From: Bacteroidota bacterium
GTDB taxonomy: Bacteria; Bacteroidota; Bacteroidia; Flavobacteriales; Flavobacteriaceae
Reading direction: 5' to 3'
Assembly (NCBI GenBank): GCA_023386585.1
Contig: JAEWJM010000014.1
Span: forward strand, 1 to 27,714
DNA: 27,714 nucleotides
The stretch's first letter is position 1; each line of letters opens with the position of its first letter. This document shows positions 14,453 to 22,388 of this stretch, in pieces. The translations under genes were made by a program, and so were the position numbers. The notes below the pieces were generated by a model, which had not been told where the DNA came from, ran no database searches, and saw nothing but the letters and a program-made list of their open reading frames with translations.

Positions 14453-15847
14453 TTACTTTCCGATACAGAAATTCGCAAAAATATTGCCCAGCAGTTCGTC
14501 GCTGCTGACCTGTCCTGTGATTTCGCCAAAGTGATAAAGCGCTTGCCTAATGTCGATCGCCATCAGGTCGGATGGCAAATTGGTCTGCAATCCGTGGTTC
14601 ACTTTGCGGATTTCCTCCAGCGCTTTCAGCAGCGCATCGTAATGCCGCGAATTGGTGATGATAGTCTCGTTGTTTCTCAGTGCGCCGGTGTTGACAAAAG
14701 AAAGCAGCTTTTCTTTCAATAGATCAATACCGGAATTTTGCTTTGCAGAAAGCAGCATCAAATTGGGAATTTGCGCAATGAGGTCCTGACGTTGCGAATC
14801 AGTCAACTTGTCGGCTTTGTTGCCAGCAACGATCAAAGGCTTCAGCGGATTCTGGTTCTTAATCTTCCCGATTTCAATTTTGACCTTTTGCAGTTCATTG
14901 TCAACCGTCAACTGTGAACTGTCAACAAGGTAAACAATCACTTGCGCCTGATCGATTTTTTCAAATGTTTTCCGGATGCCGATGCTTTCCACAACATCGG
15001 CCGTGTCGCGTATTCCGGCAGTATCGATAAAACGGAATCCAATTCCGCCAATAACCAACTCATCTTCGATTGCATCCCGCGTGGTTCCTGCGATGTCAGA
15101 CACAATAGCGCGTTCTTCATTGAGGATCGCATTGAGCAAAGTCGACTTCCCGACATTCGGTTCACCGACAATCGCGACAGGAATTCCGTTCTTGATCACA
15201 TTTCCGACCGCAAACGAATCGATTAGCCGTTTCAAAACCAGCTCAATCCGGTTAAGCAACTCGAAAAACTGGGAACGATCGGCAAATTCAACGTCTTCTT
15301 CCGCAAAATCAAGCTCAAGTTCGATAAGCGAAGCAAAATTCAGCAGTTCCTCCCGAAGCTTCGCCAGTTCGTTTGAAAATCCGCCACGCATTTGCTGCAT
15401 CGCTACCTGATGCGATGCTTCGTTGTCGGATGCAATCAGGTCGGCAACGGCTTCGGCCTGTGAAAGGTCCAATTTGCCGTTCAAAAACGCCCGCAGCGTA
15501 AATTCGCCCGGCTGCGCAACCCGGCAACCATTTTTTAGCAAAAGCTGGATAATCTGCTGCTGGATAAAAACCGATCCGTGACAAGAAATCTCAATTGTGT
15601 TCTCGCCGGTATAAGAGTTCGGTCCTCTAAAAACCGAAACCAGCACCTGGTCGAGAATCTTTTCACCATCAACGATTTGCCCCAGATGCAGCGTATGCGA
15701 CTTTTGTTTGACCAGGTCTTTCTGGCGTACCGACCGAAAAACCGAGCCGGCAATTGTAATGGCGTCCGGCCCTGAAATCCGGATCACGGCAATCGCGCCG
15801 GCTCCCGAAGGCGTTGCCAAAGCCACAATATTATCTTGATAAACCAT
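14453..15847 (-). CDS. mnmE: tRNA uridine-5-carboxymethylaminomethyl modification GTPase MnmE
   Basis: The start is ATG 15847 (MVYQDNIVALATPSG), giving 464 residues, normal for the family; the longer frame would cross the promoter box. MnmE works with MnmG to install carboxymethylaminomethyl groups on U34 of several tRNAs, using tetrahydrofolate and GTP. The N-terminal folate-binding domain (about 1-120) includes ATPSGAGAIAVIRISG. The G domain has GEPNVGKS (228-235), DIAGTT (251-256), DTAG (275-278) and NKAD (343-346), and the C-terminus ends in the conserved CIGK (461-464) essential for modification. Codons for residues 308-317 consist of a heptanucleotide tandem repeat (14899-14926). A TACTTTTG box lies only 4 bp before the ATG. 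Confidence 0.97.
   Translation of the reverse strand: MVYQDNIVALATPSGAGAIAVIRISGPDAITIAGSVFRSVRQKDLVKQKSHTLHLGQIVDGEKILDQVLVSVFRGPNSYTGENTIEISCHGSVFIQQQIIQLLLKNGCRVAQPGEFTLRAFLNGKLDLSQAEAVADLIASDNEASHQVAMQQMRGGFSNELAKLREELLNFASLIELELDFAEEDVEFADRSQFFELLNRIELVLKRLIDSFAVGNVIKNGIPVAIVGEPNVGKSTLLNAILNEERAIVSDIAGTTRDAIEDELVIGGIGFRFIDTAGIRDTADVVESIGIRKTFEKIDQAQVIVYLVDSSQLTVDNELQKVKIEIGKIKNQNPLKPLIVAGNKADKLTDSQRQDLIAQIPNLMLLSAKQNSGIDLLKEKLLSFVNTGALRNNETIITNSRHYDALLKALEEIRKVNHGLQTNLPSDLMAIDIRQALYHFGEITGQVSSDELLGNIFANFCIGK
14899..14926 (-). repeat. Heptanucleotide tandem repeat inside mnmE
   Basis: On the coding strand four 7-bp units follow each other: GTTGACA, GTTCACA, GTTGACG, GTTGACA, then a degenerate ATGAACT. 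They encode residues 308-317 (VDSSQLTVDN), a surface stretch of the G domain between the DTAG and NKAD motifs. Gain or loss of one unit would shift the frame. Confidence 0.85.
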
Positions 15848-15851
15848 AGCG

Positions 15852-15859
15852 CAAAAGTA
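15852..15859 (-). promoter_or_regulatory. -7 box TACTTTTG abutting the mnmE start
   Basis: This perfect TAnnTTTG box on the minus strand leaves only CGCT between it and the ATG at 15847. If used, the mRNA would be leaderless or nearly so. The -33 element is not obvious. Confidence 0.5.
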
Positions 15860-15914
15860 GTCAAATTGGCTGCAATTCTTTAATTCCACAGCGGCTGCCT
15901 TGAAATAGTTTCCG

Positions 15915-15922
15915 TAACTTTA
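15915..15922 (+). promoter_or_regulatory. Possible -7 box TAACTTTA upstream of the aldehyde dehydrogenase
   Basis: Seven of eight positions of TAnnTTTG, 19 bp before the ATG at 15942. No standard -33 element. Confidence 0.4.
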
Positions 15923-15941
15923 AGGGTTAAAATTTTCAGTC

Positions 15942-17339
15942 ATGGCCATACAATCCGTCAATCCGTACAATAATAAAGTCGTCAAAACCTTCGAGGAAAT
16001 CACCGACGACGAACTGCAATCAAAAATAGAAATCGCCCATAATGCTTATCTGTCGTGGAAAAATGTTCCTGTTGCCGAAAGGCAGAAATTGCTCCTGAAA
16101 GTCGCCTCGATCATGCGCGAACGGAAATCCGAACTCGCGCGGCTAGTTACAACCGAAATGGGAAAACTGATCCGCCAAAGTGAAGGCGAGATCGAAATGT
16201 GCGCATCGGTTTATGAATATTACGCCAATAATGCCGCCGAATTCCTTCAGGACCGCCCGATGAAAGTCGACAAAGGCCGCGCGTTCGTCCGGTTGACGCC
16301 AATCGGGATCATCCTCGCCGTGGAGCCGTGGAATTATCCGTTTAACCAGGTTGGCCGACTCACAGCGCCGAATATTATGGCCGGAAATGTGGTTTTACTC
16401 AAGCATTCTTCAAACGTGCCGCAGTGTGCCGCAATGATCGAGGCTATTTTTAAGGAAGCCGGCGCGCCCGAAGGCGTATTCACCAATATTTTTCTGTCGG
16501 GAAAAAGAGTCGACAAACTGGCCGAAGACAAGCGAATCGCCGGACTTTCATTAACCGGTAGCGAAGCCGCCGGAGCCAGCCTTGCCGAAGCCGCGGGAAG
16601 GAATCTGAAGAAATCGGTGCTTGAGCTCGGAGGAAGCGATGCGTTCGTCGTTCTGGACGATGCCGACATTGACAGCGCGGTCGAAAAAGCCTATATCGGA
16701 AGGTTTGCCAACATGGGGCAGGCGTGTACCTCGGCAAAACGGATTATTGTCATTGATTCCATTGCCGATGAATTCCTGGAAAAGTTAAAGCAAAAAATTA
16801 CGGGCCTTAAAGTCGGCGACCCGCTCGATCCGGAAACTGAAATCGGTCCTTTGAGCACTGAAGACGCGCTGAAAAAAATCGAGCAGCAGGTCAACGATAC
16901 CGTCGCTGCCGGAGCAAAAGTCGTCATTGGCGGCAAGCGCATCGACAGGGAAGGTGCGTTTTTCGAATTCACGATCCTGACCAATATCAAACCCGGAATG
17001 ACCGCATACCACGAAGAGCTGTTCGGTCCGGTGGCTTCATTTTACCGTGCCAAAGATGACGATGAAGCAATCGCGCTGGCAAATGACACGAATTTCGGAC
17101 TCGGTGGCGTCGTGTTCAGCGGCGATACCGATCGCGCCGTTAACGTGGCCAGCCGCATCGATACCGGAATGGTTTTCATCAACCAGTCGCTCGCCTCGCG
17201 TCCCGATCTTCCTTTCGGCGGCACAAAACGGTCGGGTTACGGCCGCGAACTCTCGCCATTGGGAATCGAGGAATTTGTCAACAAAAAATTGATTTTCGTC
17301 AGCGAAGGCGAACAAAAAAAGCAGAAGCAGCAACAATAA
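15942..17339 (+). CDS. NAD(P)-dependent aldehyde dehydrogenase, succinate-semialdehyde dehydrogenase type
   Basis: This 465-residue soluble enzyme of the ALDH superfamily has PWNYPFNQ (Asn131 for oxyanion stabilisation), LELGGSDAF (general base Glu228), the catalytic cysteine Cys262 in NMGQACTSAKR, and HEELFGP (Glu359, cofactor). The closest match from memory is the YneI/Sad group, which oxidises succinic semialdehyde to succinate. Substrate preference cannot be settled from sequence, and no GABA genes are adjacent. The last residues form a Lys/Gln tail (KKQKQQQ). It starts 94 bp from mnmE, divergently. No classical terminator follows directly; a hairpin and a repeat element occupy the downstream gap. 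Confidence 0.92.
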   Translation: MAIQSVNPYNNKVVKTFEEITDDELQSKIEIAHNAYLSWKNVPVAERQKLLLKVASIMRERKSELARLVTTEMGKLIRQSEGEIEMCASVYEYYANNAAEFLQDRPMKVDKGRAFVRLTPIGIILAVEPWNYPFNQVGRLTAPNIMAGNVVLLKHSSNVPQCAAMIEAIFKEAGAPEGVFTNIFLSGKRVDKLAEDKRIAGLSLTGSEAAGASLAEAAGRNLKKSVLELGGSDAFVVLDDADIDSAVEKAYIGRFANMGQACTSAKRIIVIDSIADEFLEKLKQKITGLKVGDPLDPETEIGPLSTEDALKKIEQQVNDTVAAGAKVVIGGKRIDREGAFFEFTILTNIKPGMTAYHEELFGPVASFYRAKDDDEAIALANDTNFGLGGVVFSGDTDRAVNVASRIDTGMVFINQSLASRPDLPFGGTKRSGYGRELSPLGIEEFVNKKLIFVSEGEQKKQKQQQ

Positions 17340-17361
17340 TAGCGTAGTTTTTTGGGCGTTT

Positions 17362-17407
17362 CGGCAGCAGAAAAACGCTGCAACCGGAAACTTTCGCGTG
17401 CTGCCGC
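17362..17407. repeat. 8-bp inverted repeat downstream of the aldehyde dehydrogenase
   Basis: CGGCAGCA (17362-17369) is the exact complement of TGCTGCCG (17400-17407), with an inner ACGC/GCGT pairing. It lies 22 bp after the stop codon and could terminate or stabilise the transcript. No T run follows. Confidence 0.5.
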
Positions 17408-17408
17408 C

Positions 17409-17445
17409 GGGCTGTCCGCAGTGCACGGCACTTCGCTTCCATCCC
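17409..17445. repeat. Modular intergenic repeat, copy A (short hairpin)
   Basis: The left arm GGGCTGTCCGC (17409-17419) and right arm CGCTTCCATCCC (17434-17445) bracket a short inverted repeat, agtgc/gcact (17420-17432). The same two arms recur at 27387-27467 around a different and longer hairpin. In both places the element lies downstream of a plus-strand gene in the same orientation. Confidence 0.75.
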
Positions 17446-17475
17446 TAACGCGGCTTCTGCGGAACATTTTGGCAT

Positions 17476-17501
17476 AAAAAAAACCGCTCGTTAAAGCGGC
17501 T
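17476..17501 (-). terminator. Rho-independent terminator of dnaN
   Basis: On the minus strand CCGCT (17499-17495) pairs with AGCGG (17488-17484), followed by a run of eight T. It lies about 20 bp after the dnaN stop codon. Confidence 0.85.
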
Positions 17502-17521
17502 TCCGTACTATGTGTCTGAGC

Positions 17522-18640
17522 TTAATTATTCAGCATCACAGGCATGACCAGCATTGTCACTGTCTCGCCATCTTCAAGTCCGTCAACCGGCGTCAGGATT
17601 CCCGCGCGGTTTGGCATCGACATCTCGAGCATGATCATATCCGATTGGAGGTTGGTAAGCATTTCTGTCAAAAATCTCGAATTGAACCCGATTTGCATGT
17701 CATCGCCCTGATAATCACAGGTCAAACGCTCTTCGGCTTTGTTTGAGTAATCAATGTCTTCAGCAGAAATATTCAGTTCGGCGCCGGCAATTTTTAGGCG
17801 GATCTGGTGCGTGGTTTTATTGGAGAAAATCGCAACGCGTCGCACAGAGCTCAGGAACTGCGTGCGGTCGATCATCAGTTTGTTCGGGTTTTCCTTCGGA
17901 ATAACCGCTTCGTAATTAGGGTATTTCCCGTCGATCAAACGGCAGGTCAATACATAATTATCGAAAGAAAAAGTAGCATTCGAATCGTTATATTCGATCT
18001 TGATTTCCGAATCCGAAGCGCCAAGAATGCTTTTCAAAATGTTGAGCGGCTTCTTCGGCATGATGAAATCGGCGACTTGCGACGCTTTCACATCGGTACG
18101 CGCGTATTTTACCAGCTTGTGTGCATCGGTTGCAACGAATGTAAGTCCTTCAGGCGAAAACTGGAAGAAAACTCCAGACATCACCGGGCGAAGGTCGTCG
18201 TTTCCGGCAGCGAATATAGTTTTGCTGACCGCTGTGGCAAGAACATCGGCAGGAACAAGCGTTGTTGAAGGCTCGTCGAGTGTAACCGCTTTAGGAAATT
18301 CTGCTCCCGGCGCGTAAGCCAGCGCATATTTACCCGAATTCGAACTGATCTCGATCGTTGAATTGTCGCCAACTGTGAATGTCAGTGGCTGTTCCGGGAA
18401 AGTTTTAAGTATTTCAAGCAGTAACCTCGCAGGAACCGCAACGCTTCCACGGCTGTCGGAATCAATTTCTAGAGTGGCTGACATAGTGGTTTCGAGATCT
18501 GAAGCCGAGACGGTAAGCGAGTTGTTGTCAAGCTCGAAAAGGAAATTGTCAAGAATCGGCAAGGTGTTGCTGCTGTTGATGACGCTTCCAAGAACTTGCA
18601 GTTGCTTCAGTAGATAAGAGCTTGATACTATGAACTTCAT
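17522..18640 (-). CDS. dnaN: DNA polymerase III beta subunit (sliding clamp)
   Basis: The start is ATG 18640 (MKFIVSSSYLLKQLQVLG), giving 372 residues, the normal length for a bacterial beta clamp with three similar domains. Recognisable segments are NTLPILDNFLFE, LEILKTFPEQPLTF, FIMPKKPLNIL and the C-terminal MLVMPVMLNN. The clamp dimer encircles DNA and tethers polymerase III, and also binds MutS/L, ligase and other partners through the hydrophobic cleft. Here dnaN lies next to gldG rather than beside dnaA. It has its own promoter (18691-18722) and terminator, so it need not depend on the upstream gld operon. Confidence 0.97.
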   Translation of the reverse strand: MKFIVSSSYLLKQLQVLGSVINSSNTLPILDNFLFELDNNSLTVSASDLETTMSATLEIDSDSRGSVAVPARLLLEILKTFPEQPLTFTVGDNSTIEISSNSGKYALAYAPGAEFPKAVTLDEPSTTLVPADVLATAVSKTIFAAGNDDLRPVMSGVFFQFSPEGLTFVATDAHKLVKYARTDVKASQVADFIMPKKPLNILKSILGASDSEIKIEYNDSNATFSFDNYVLTCRLIDGKYPNYEAVIPKENPNKLMIDRTQFLSSVRRVAIFSNKTTHQIRLKIAGAELNISAEDIDYSNKAEERLTCDYQGDDMQIGFNSRFLTEMLTNLQSDMIMLEMSMPNRAGILTPVDGLEDGETVTMLVMPVMLNN

Positions 18641-18690
18641 TTGATTTAATTTAATTCGGTTCGCCAAATGCCGGGCGAAATTAGATGGTA

Positions 18691-18722
18691 CAAATATATT
18701 TTAATCGCTTATATTCCTGCAA
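18691..18722 (-). promoter_or_regulatory. Promoter of dnaN
   Basis: The minus strand shows TTG (18722-18720), a 21-bp spacer and TATATTTG (18698-18691). It is identical in layout to the tRNA-Tyr promoter and leaves a leader of about 45 nt. The TTG lies in the short gap after the gldG stop codon. Confidence 0.65.
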
Positions 18723-18736
18723 GAATTTTATTAACA

Positions 18737-20422
18737 TTAGCGGCCGTAGCGACGCTTGCGCAGAAAGGTAAACAACAGTCCGAAAACCAGCAGCACCACA
18801 ATTGGAAGCCCGACAGTTACGAGCTGTGCAGCGGTATATTCCTGATAGACTTTTTCCTTATCGAGAATCGGGAGGCTGACTTCCTTGCTGCGGATGTTAA
18901 TAAGTCCGTTGTCATCGAGCAGGTAGTTCACGCAATTCATGAGGAATTCCTTGTTTGCATACATGTTTCCGCTCCATTTATCGTATCCAAGTTCAAGCGG
19001 TTGATAATTCTTGTCGAGCTGGTTTTTGATCACATCGCCATCGGAAATCACGATCATTTTATTTTCTTTTCCCTGCGGGCGGAATGTGTGTTCCTTGAAT
19101 GGCAGCACGCGATTTTCATAAACCGAATGAAATTTTCCTTCCAATAGCAGCGAAACCGGAATGTTTCCTGAATTTTTGAAATCCTTTTGCTCCGGACGTT
19201 CCTGGACCATGTCGAGCCTGATCTCGACCGGCGCACCTACGAGTTTCGAATAGGGCGACGATTGTAGCAATACGGTTTTTTTGATATCGTTGCCAAGCGG
19301 CTCGATTCCGCCGGCGAATTCAAATTTGACGCCGTCGAGGTTGGTAACAATCGGATTTTTTGATGCCGGATAAATCATTGGCGAGAAAAACCACGGATAT
19401 TGGGTGTACTGCGCTGCGCTTCCCTGATCGCCTGTTGCGAGCGCGATTGGCGTCGCCATTATGTCCTTAACCAGGTCGGGATTGATCCTGAAACCGTATT
19501 TAAAGAACATGTCGTTCAGGTTCAAATCGTTCGGAAAGGCGAGCGACGTACCGGCGTCGTTGTACAGGCTGTCCATTTCCATGTTTACCTGATCAACCAG
19601 CCAAAGCGTTTTGCCGCCGTTCATTATGAACTGGTCCAACACCTCTTTTTCCTCATCTGAAAACTTCTCGGTTGGTTTTGCAATAATCGCCAGATCGTAT
19701 TTTTTCAGCGCCGCAAGGCTTGCATTCGGACTCTTCGCAACCGAATCAAGAGTGAATGGGCCGATGTAATAATTCTCGCGCACTTGCCGCAAAAAATCGG
19801 CGATAAGCAAATCGTGAAGTTCGCCATTTCCTTTAATGACGGCAACTTTTTTCTCGCGGGATTTGGCAACTGTGTTGAAAGCATTTGCAAAAGCATATTC
19901 GAGGTGCTGCACCGAACTGACGACTTTTTCCTCGGTTGATGCGCCCATCATATTTTTGAGAAGTTGAACTTTCGCACTTTTGTTTCCGAGAGTTACGATT
20001 GCCCAAGGAAAAACCGTTTCCTGAGATTGTTTGCCCTTATCATCGACGGTGACATTGATAGGAGTGAGGCCGCGCTCCATAAACGATCGCATCACCTGGT
20101 CGCGTTCTTCTTCCTTTTCCAGCGGATCGACGAATTGGAAAATTATATTCGGGTTTCGCGCCCTGAATTCCTCGAGCAACTGATTGGTTTCTGTCTGGAG
20201 TCGGCGGAATTCGCCCGGAAAGTCGCCTTTCAGGAACACGTCGACATAAAGAGGTTGCTTTACCTCATTGATGATATTGAGGGAAGTTTGAGAAAGCGTA
20301 TAGCGTTTATCCTGCGTCAGGTCGAAACGCCGGAAGAACTTACTCCCGGCAAAATTCAAAAGAACCAGAAAAAGCAGTGTAAGTACGAGCTCGCGGATGT
20401 ATGTTTTTTTACCTGATTTCAT
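18737..20422 (-). CDS. gldG: Gliding motility ABC transporter auxiliary protein GldG
   Basis: This 561-residue protein has one membrane helix at each end: about 12-26 (LVLTLLFLVLLNFAG) and about 530-553 (VTVGLPIVVLLVFGLLF), with a basic C-terminus (LRKRRYGR). The large middle is the GldG/ABC-type_uncharacterised domain (FDLTQDKRYTLSQTS near the start, then VDVFLKGDFPGEFRRLQ). In flavobacteria GldG forms an ABC transporter with GldF and the ATPase GldA, required for gliding in some species. Its start codon overlaps the gldF stop by 1 bp (TAATG), indicating translational coupling. gldA is not in the window. Confidence 0.95.
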   Translation of the reverse strand: MKSGKKTYIRELVLTLLFLVLLNFAGSKFFRRFDLTQDKRYTLSQTSLNIINEVKQPLYVDVFLKGDFPGEFRRLQTETNQLLEEFRARNPNIIFQFVDPLEKEEERDQVMRSFMERGLTPINVTVDDKGKQSQETVFPWAIVTLGNKSAKVQLLKNMMGASTEEKVVSSVQHLEYAFANAFNTVAKSREKKVAVIKGNGELHDLLIADFLRQVRENYYIGPFTLDSVAKSPNASLAALKKYDLAIIAKPTEKFSDEEKEVLDQFIMNGGKTLWLVDQVNMEMDSLYNDAGTSLAFPNDLNLNDMFFKYGFRINPDLVKDIMATPIALATGDQGSAAQYTQYPWFFSPMIYPASKNPIVTNLDGVKFEFAGGIEPLGNDIKKTVLLQSSPYSKLVGAPVEIRLDMVQERPEQKDFKNSGNIPVSLLLEGKFHSVYENRVLPFKEHTFRPQGKENKMIVISDGDVIKNQLDKNYQPLELGYDKWSGNMYANKEFLMNCVNYLLDDNGLINIRSKEVSLPILDKEKVYQEYTAAQLVTVGLPIVVLLVFGLLFTFLRKRRYGR

Positions 20423-21147
20423 TACAGTTTCATCGACTTAAGTTTGTAAACAGTAAATGCCAGGAACAGCACCGCAATGCTGACGAAATAGATGATATCA
20501 CGCGTGTCGATCACGCCGCGGCCCATGCTTCGAAAATGGTTTTCCATCCCAAACGAAGCGACAATATCGGAAGCCGATTTAAACAATGTTGACGCGCCTT
20601 CAAATCCGTAGTAAAAAAGGAAGCACAAAAACACCGACGTGATAAAGGCAACGATTTGGTTATCGGTTATCGCCGACGTAAAAATGCCGATAGCAGTGTA
20701 GGAAGCAATCAGGAAAAGCAATCCAAAATAAGAACCCATAGTGCTTCCCAAATCGAGATTTCCGGGCGGCATTCCGAAGCGTGAAATGACCAGGACGTAA
20801 ATCAGGGTTGGAATGATTGCGATGATGATGAGCAGCATTGCGCCAAAAAATTTGCCGTTGACTATCTGCCAGATACTAAGCGGTTTGGTAACCAAAAGCT
20901 CAAGTGTTCCTTGCTTCATTTCATCTGAAAAGCTCCGCATCGTTACCGCCGGGATCAGAAAAATAAGTATCCATGGAGCGATTGTGAAAAAAGGTCCGAG
21001 ATCTGCGAAACCGCTTTTCAGGATGTTGTATTCGCCGTCAAAAACCCAAAGGAACAGACCATTCAGCAACAGGAAAATGGCAATCACAAGATATCCGATC
21101 GGGCTTCCGAAAAAGGATTTGATCTCTCTGAACAATATCGATTTCAT
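20422..21147 (-). CDS. gldF: Gliding motility ABC transporter permease GldF
   Basis: This 241-residue ABC-2 type permease has about six membrane helices (for example YLVIAIFLLLNGLFLWVF, PWILIFLIPAVTM, FGAMLLIIIAIIPTLIYVLV, GLLFLIASYTAIGIF, IVAFITSVFLCFLFYYGF, FVSIAVLFLAFTVYKL). It also has the conserved cytoplasmic segment MRSFSDEMKQGTLELLVTKP typical of GldF/NosY-like permeases. It starts 2 bp after the ABM-fold gene and overlaps gldG by 1 bp, so it is the third gene of a four-gene operon. The transported substrate is not established for this family. Confidence 0.95.
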   Translation of the reverse strand: MKSILFREIKSFFGSPIGYLVIAIFLLLNGLFLWVFDGEYNILKSGFADLGPFFTIAPWILIFLIPAVTMRSFSDEMKQGTLELLVTKPLSIWQIVNGKFFGAMLLIIIAIIPTLIYVLVISRFGMPPGNLDLGSTMGSYFGLLFLIASYTAIGIFTSAITDNQIVAFITSVFLCFLFYYGFEGASTLFKSASDIVASFGMENHFRSMGRGVIDTRDIIYFVSIAVLFLAFTVYKLKSMKL

Positions 21148-21149
21148 AA

Positions 21150-21446
21150 TTATGCAAGTGAAACCAGTCGCTCGACACTCCAGGCTTCGGGTTTGGCATT
21201 AAACAATTTTTTGGTGAACGACCATACATCGTAAAACAATTCCGATTCGCGGTACGCCTGCAGGTCGGCATCGCTGTCCCAGTGGCTATATGTAAAAAAG
21301 ACATCGGTATTTTCGACGTCGCGATACAGTTCAAGGAAACGGTTGCCGTGCGAATTTCGTATTTTTTCCTTCATCTGCCCGAAATTTTCAAGAAAGGCGG
21401 GAATGTGTTCGGGATGAAAGCTCAGTTTTACAATTCGGATAATCAT
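21150..21446 (-). CDS. ABM-fold (antibiotic biosynthesis monooxygenase-like) protein
   Basis: This 98-residue protein has the short ferredoxin-like alpha/beta pattern of the ABM superfamily: IRIVKLSFHPEHIPAFLENF, RFLELYRDVENTDVFFTYSHW, then LQAYRESELFYDVW. Members include quinol monooxygenases and dimeric stress proteins; the name does not imply antibiotic synthesis. It lies between the SAM hydrolase gene (3-bp gap) and gldF (2-bp gap), so it is part of the operon and may be translationally coupled. Substrate unknown. Confidence 0.87.
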   Translation of the reverse strand: MIIRIVKLSFHPEHIPAFLENFGQMKEKIRNSHGNRFLELYRDVENTDVFFTYSHWDSDADLQAYRESELFYDVWSFTKKLFNAKPEAWSVERLVSLA

Positions 21447-21449
21447 TGA

Positions 21450-22298
21450 TCAGGTAAAATTTATTGTTATTACATCGCGATAGCCCAGGCCAAGCAGGCT
21501 AGCTGCGGTTCCGACCGTGAACGGGTTGCTTCGGAAAATAGCGATTTCGAGAAATCCGGCTTCATTGAACAGCGCCAGCTTTGTTCCTTCGTAGTTCTTG
21601 ATCGGGTAACTGGTGCTTCCTGCAATGTCGGAGTAACGCGAATAAATCTTTTTTATGTTCGCTTTTGACGGCTGTTTTGCGCGCGGGTTCAGGACAATCT
21701 CATAATCACGGCCTTTTGCGGTTTCGGTGAACAGTTTTTTGGTGATATTGGTTACAATGTTCCCGAGGTGATCGACATAAATGACGTAGCCTTTGATCGA
21801 ATTCTTATCGGAAGCCACCACAGGTTGTATTTCGGTTGGCTTTTTAATCGAATCGGTTTCTTTTCCGATGACGTTGAGGAGTCCGCCGCGCGCTATGTGG
21901 CAAGCGACTTTCACAAAAACATCGAGATCAGTGGACTGTTCCGGTAATCGGTCATGTATGTTAATGGAGACGATTTTTTCGGGTACGATTTTCTTGGTGA
22001 GCATTCCGGGAATTCCGTTATCCGCACAAACGAAAAAATGGCCGTTCCACTGCATTGCAATATGGCCGTTTTCTTTGTTGCGTTCTGCATCGACACCGAC
22101 CAGATGAACGGTTCCCTGCGGAAAGCTTTGATACGCGGCGCCAATCACGTAACTGGCTTCGGCGGTATTGAACGGATCGATGTCGTGAGAGATGTCAACT
22201 ATCCGGGCTTCTGCGTAGTCGGAAAGGATTTTGCCCTTTAATGCGCCAACGAAATGGTCCTTTAATCCGTAGTCGGTCGTCAGGGTAATTATTGACAT
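21450..22298 (-). CDS. SAM hydrolase (SAM hydroxide adenosyltransferase, DUF62 family)
   Basis: The start is ATG 22298 (MSIITLTTDYG), giving 282 residues; a much longer open frame continues upstream but is only the shadow of phoH. The family splits S-adenosylmethionine into adenosine and methionine using water, and is related to fluorinase and chlorinase. Motifs are LTTDYGLKDHFVGALKG, VDISHDIDPF, the central FVCADNGIPG, and the C-terminal YVDHLGNIVTNI and NPFTVGTAASLLGLG. I see no fluorinase-type insert. It heads the operon with the ABM-fold gene, gldF and gldG and is divergent from phoH. A near-match box TACTTTTA lies on the minus strand near 22313-22306. Confidence 0.92.
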   Translation of the reverse strand: MSIITLTTDYGLKDHFVGALKGKILSDYAEARIVDISHDIDPFNTAEASYVIGAAYQSFPQGTVHLVGVDAERNKENGHIAMQWNGHFFVCADNGIPGMLTKKIVPEKIVSINIHDRLPEQSTDLDVFVKVACHIARGGLLNVIGKETDSIKKPTEIQPVVASDKNSIKGYVIYVDHLGNIVTNITKKLFTETAKGRDYEIVLNPRAKQPSKANIKKIYSRYSDIAGSTSYPIKNYEGTKLALFNEAGFLEIAIFRSNPFTVGTAASLLGLGYRDVITINFT

Positions 22299-22315
22299 AA
22301 ATTTGTTTAAAAGTA

Positions 22316-22348
22316 TTGCCGGGACTAATCCTAATTTATTTAAATTTG
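22316..22348 (+). promoter_or_regulatory. Promoter of phoH
   Basis: TTG (22316-22318), a 22-bp spacer and TAAATTTG (22341-22348), leaving about 35 nt of leader before the TTG start codon of phoH at 22389. Confidence 0.6.
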
Positions 22349-22388
22349 AGAAAGCAAAGCTACTAATTATAATAAACATTTTATCCGT

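Noticed and set aside
17807..18268. 153-residue plus-strand ORF opposite dnaN
   Set aside because: It is antisense to a complete dnaN and has no recognisable features.
21150..21446. Antibiotic biosynthesis cluster suggested by the ABM-fold protein
   Set aside because: ABM is a generic fold name; there are no biosynthetic neighbours, and the gene is embedded in the gld operon.
21450..22298. Fluorinase or chlorinase
   Set aside because: It has the general family motifs but no visible fluorinase-type insert and no halometabolite genes nearby; SAM hydrolase is the simpler call.
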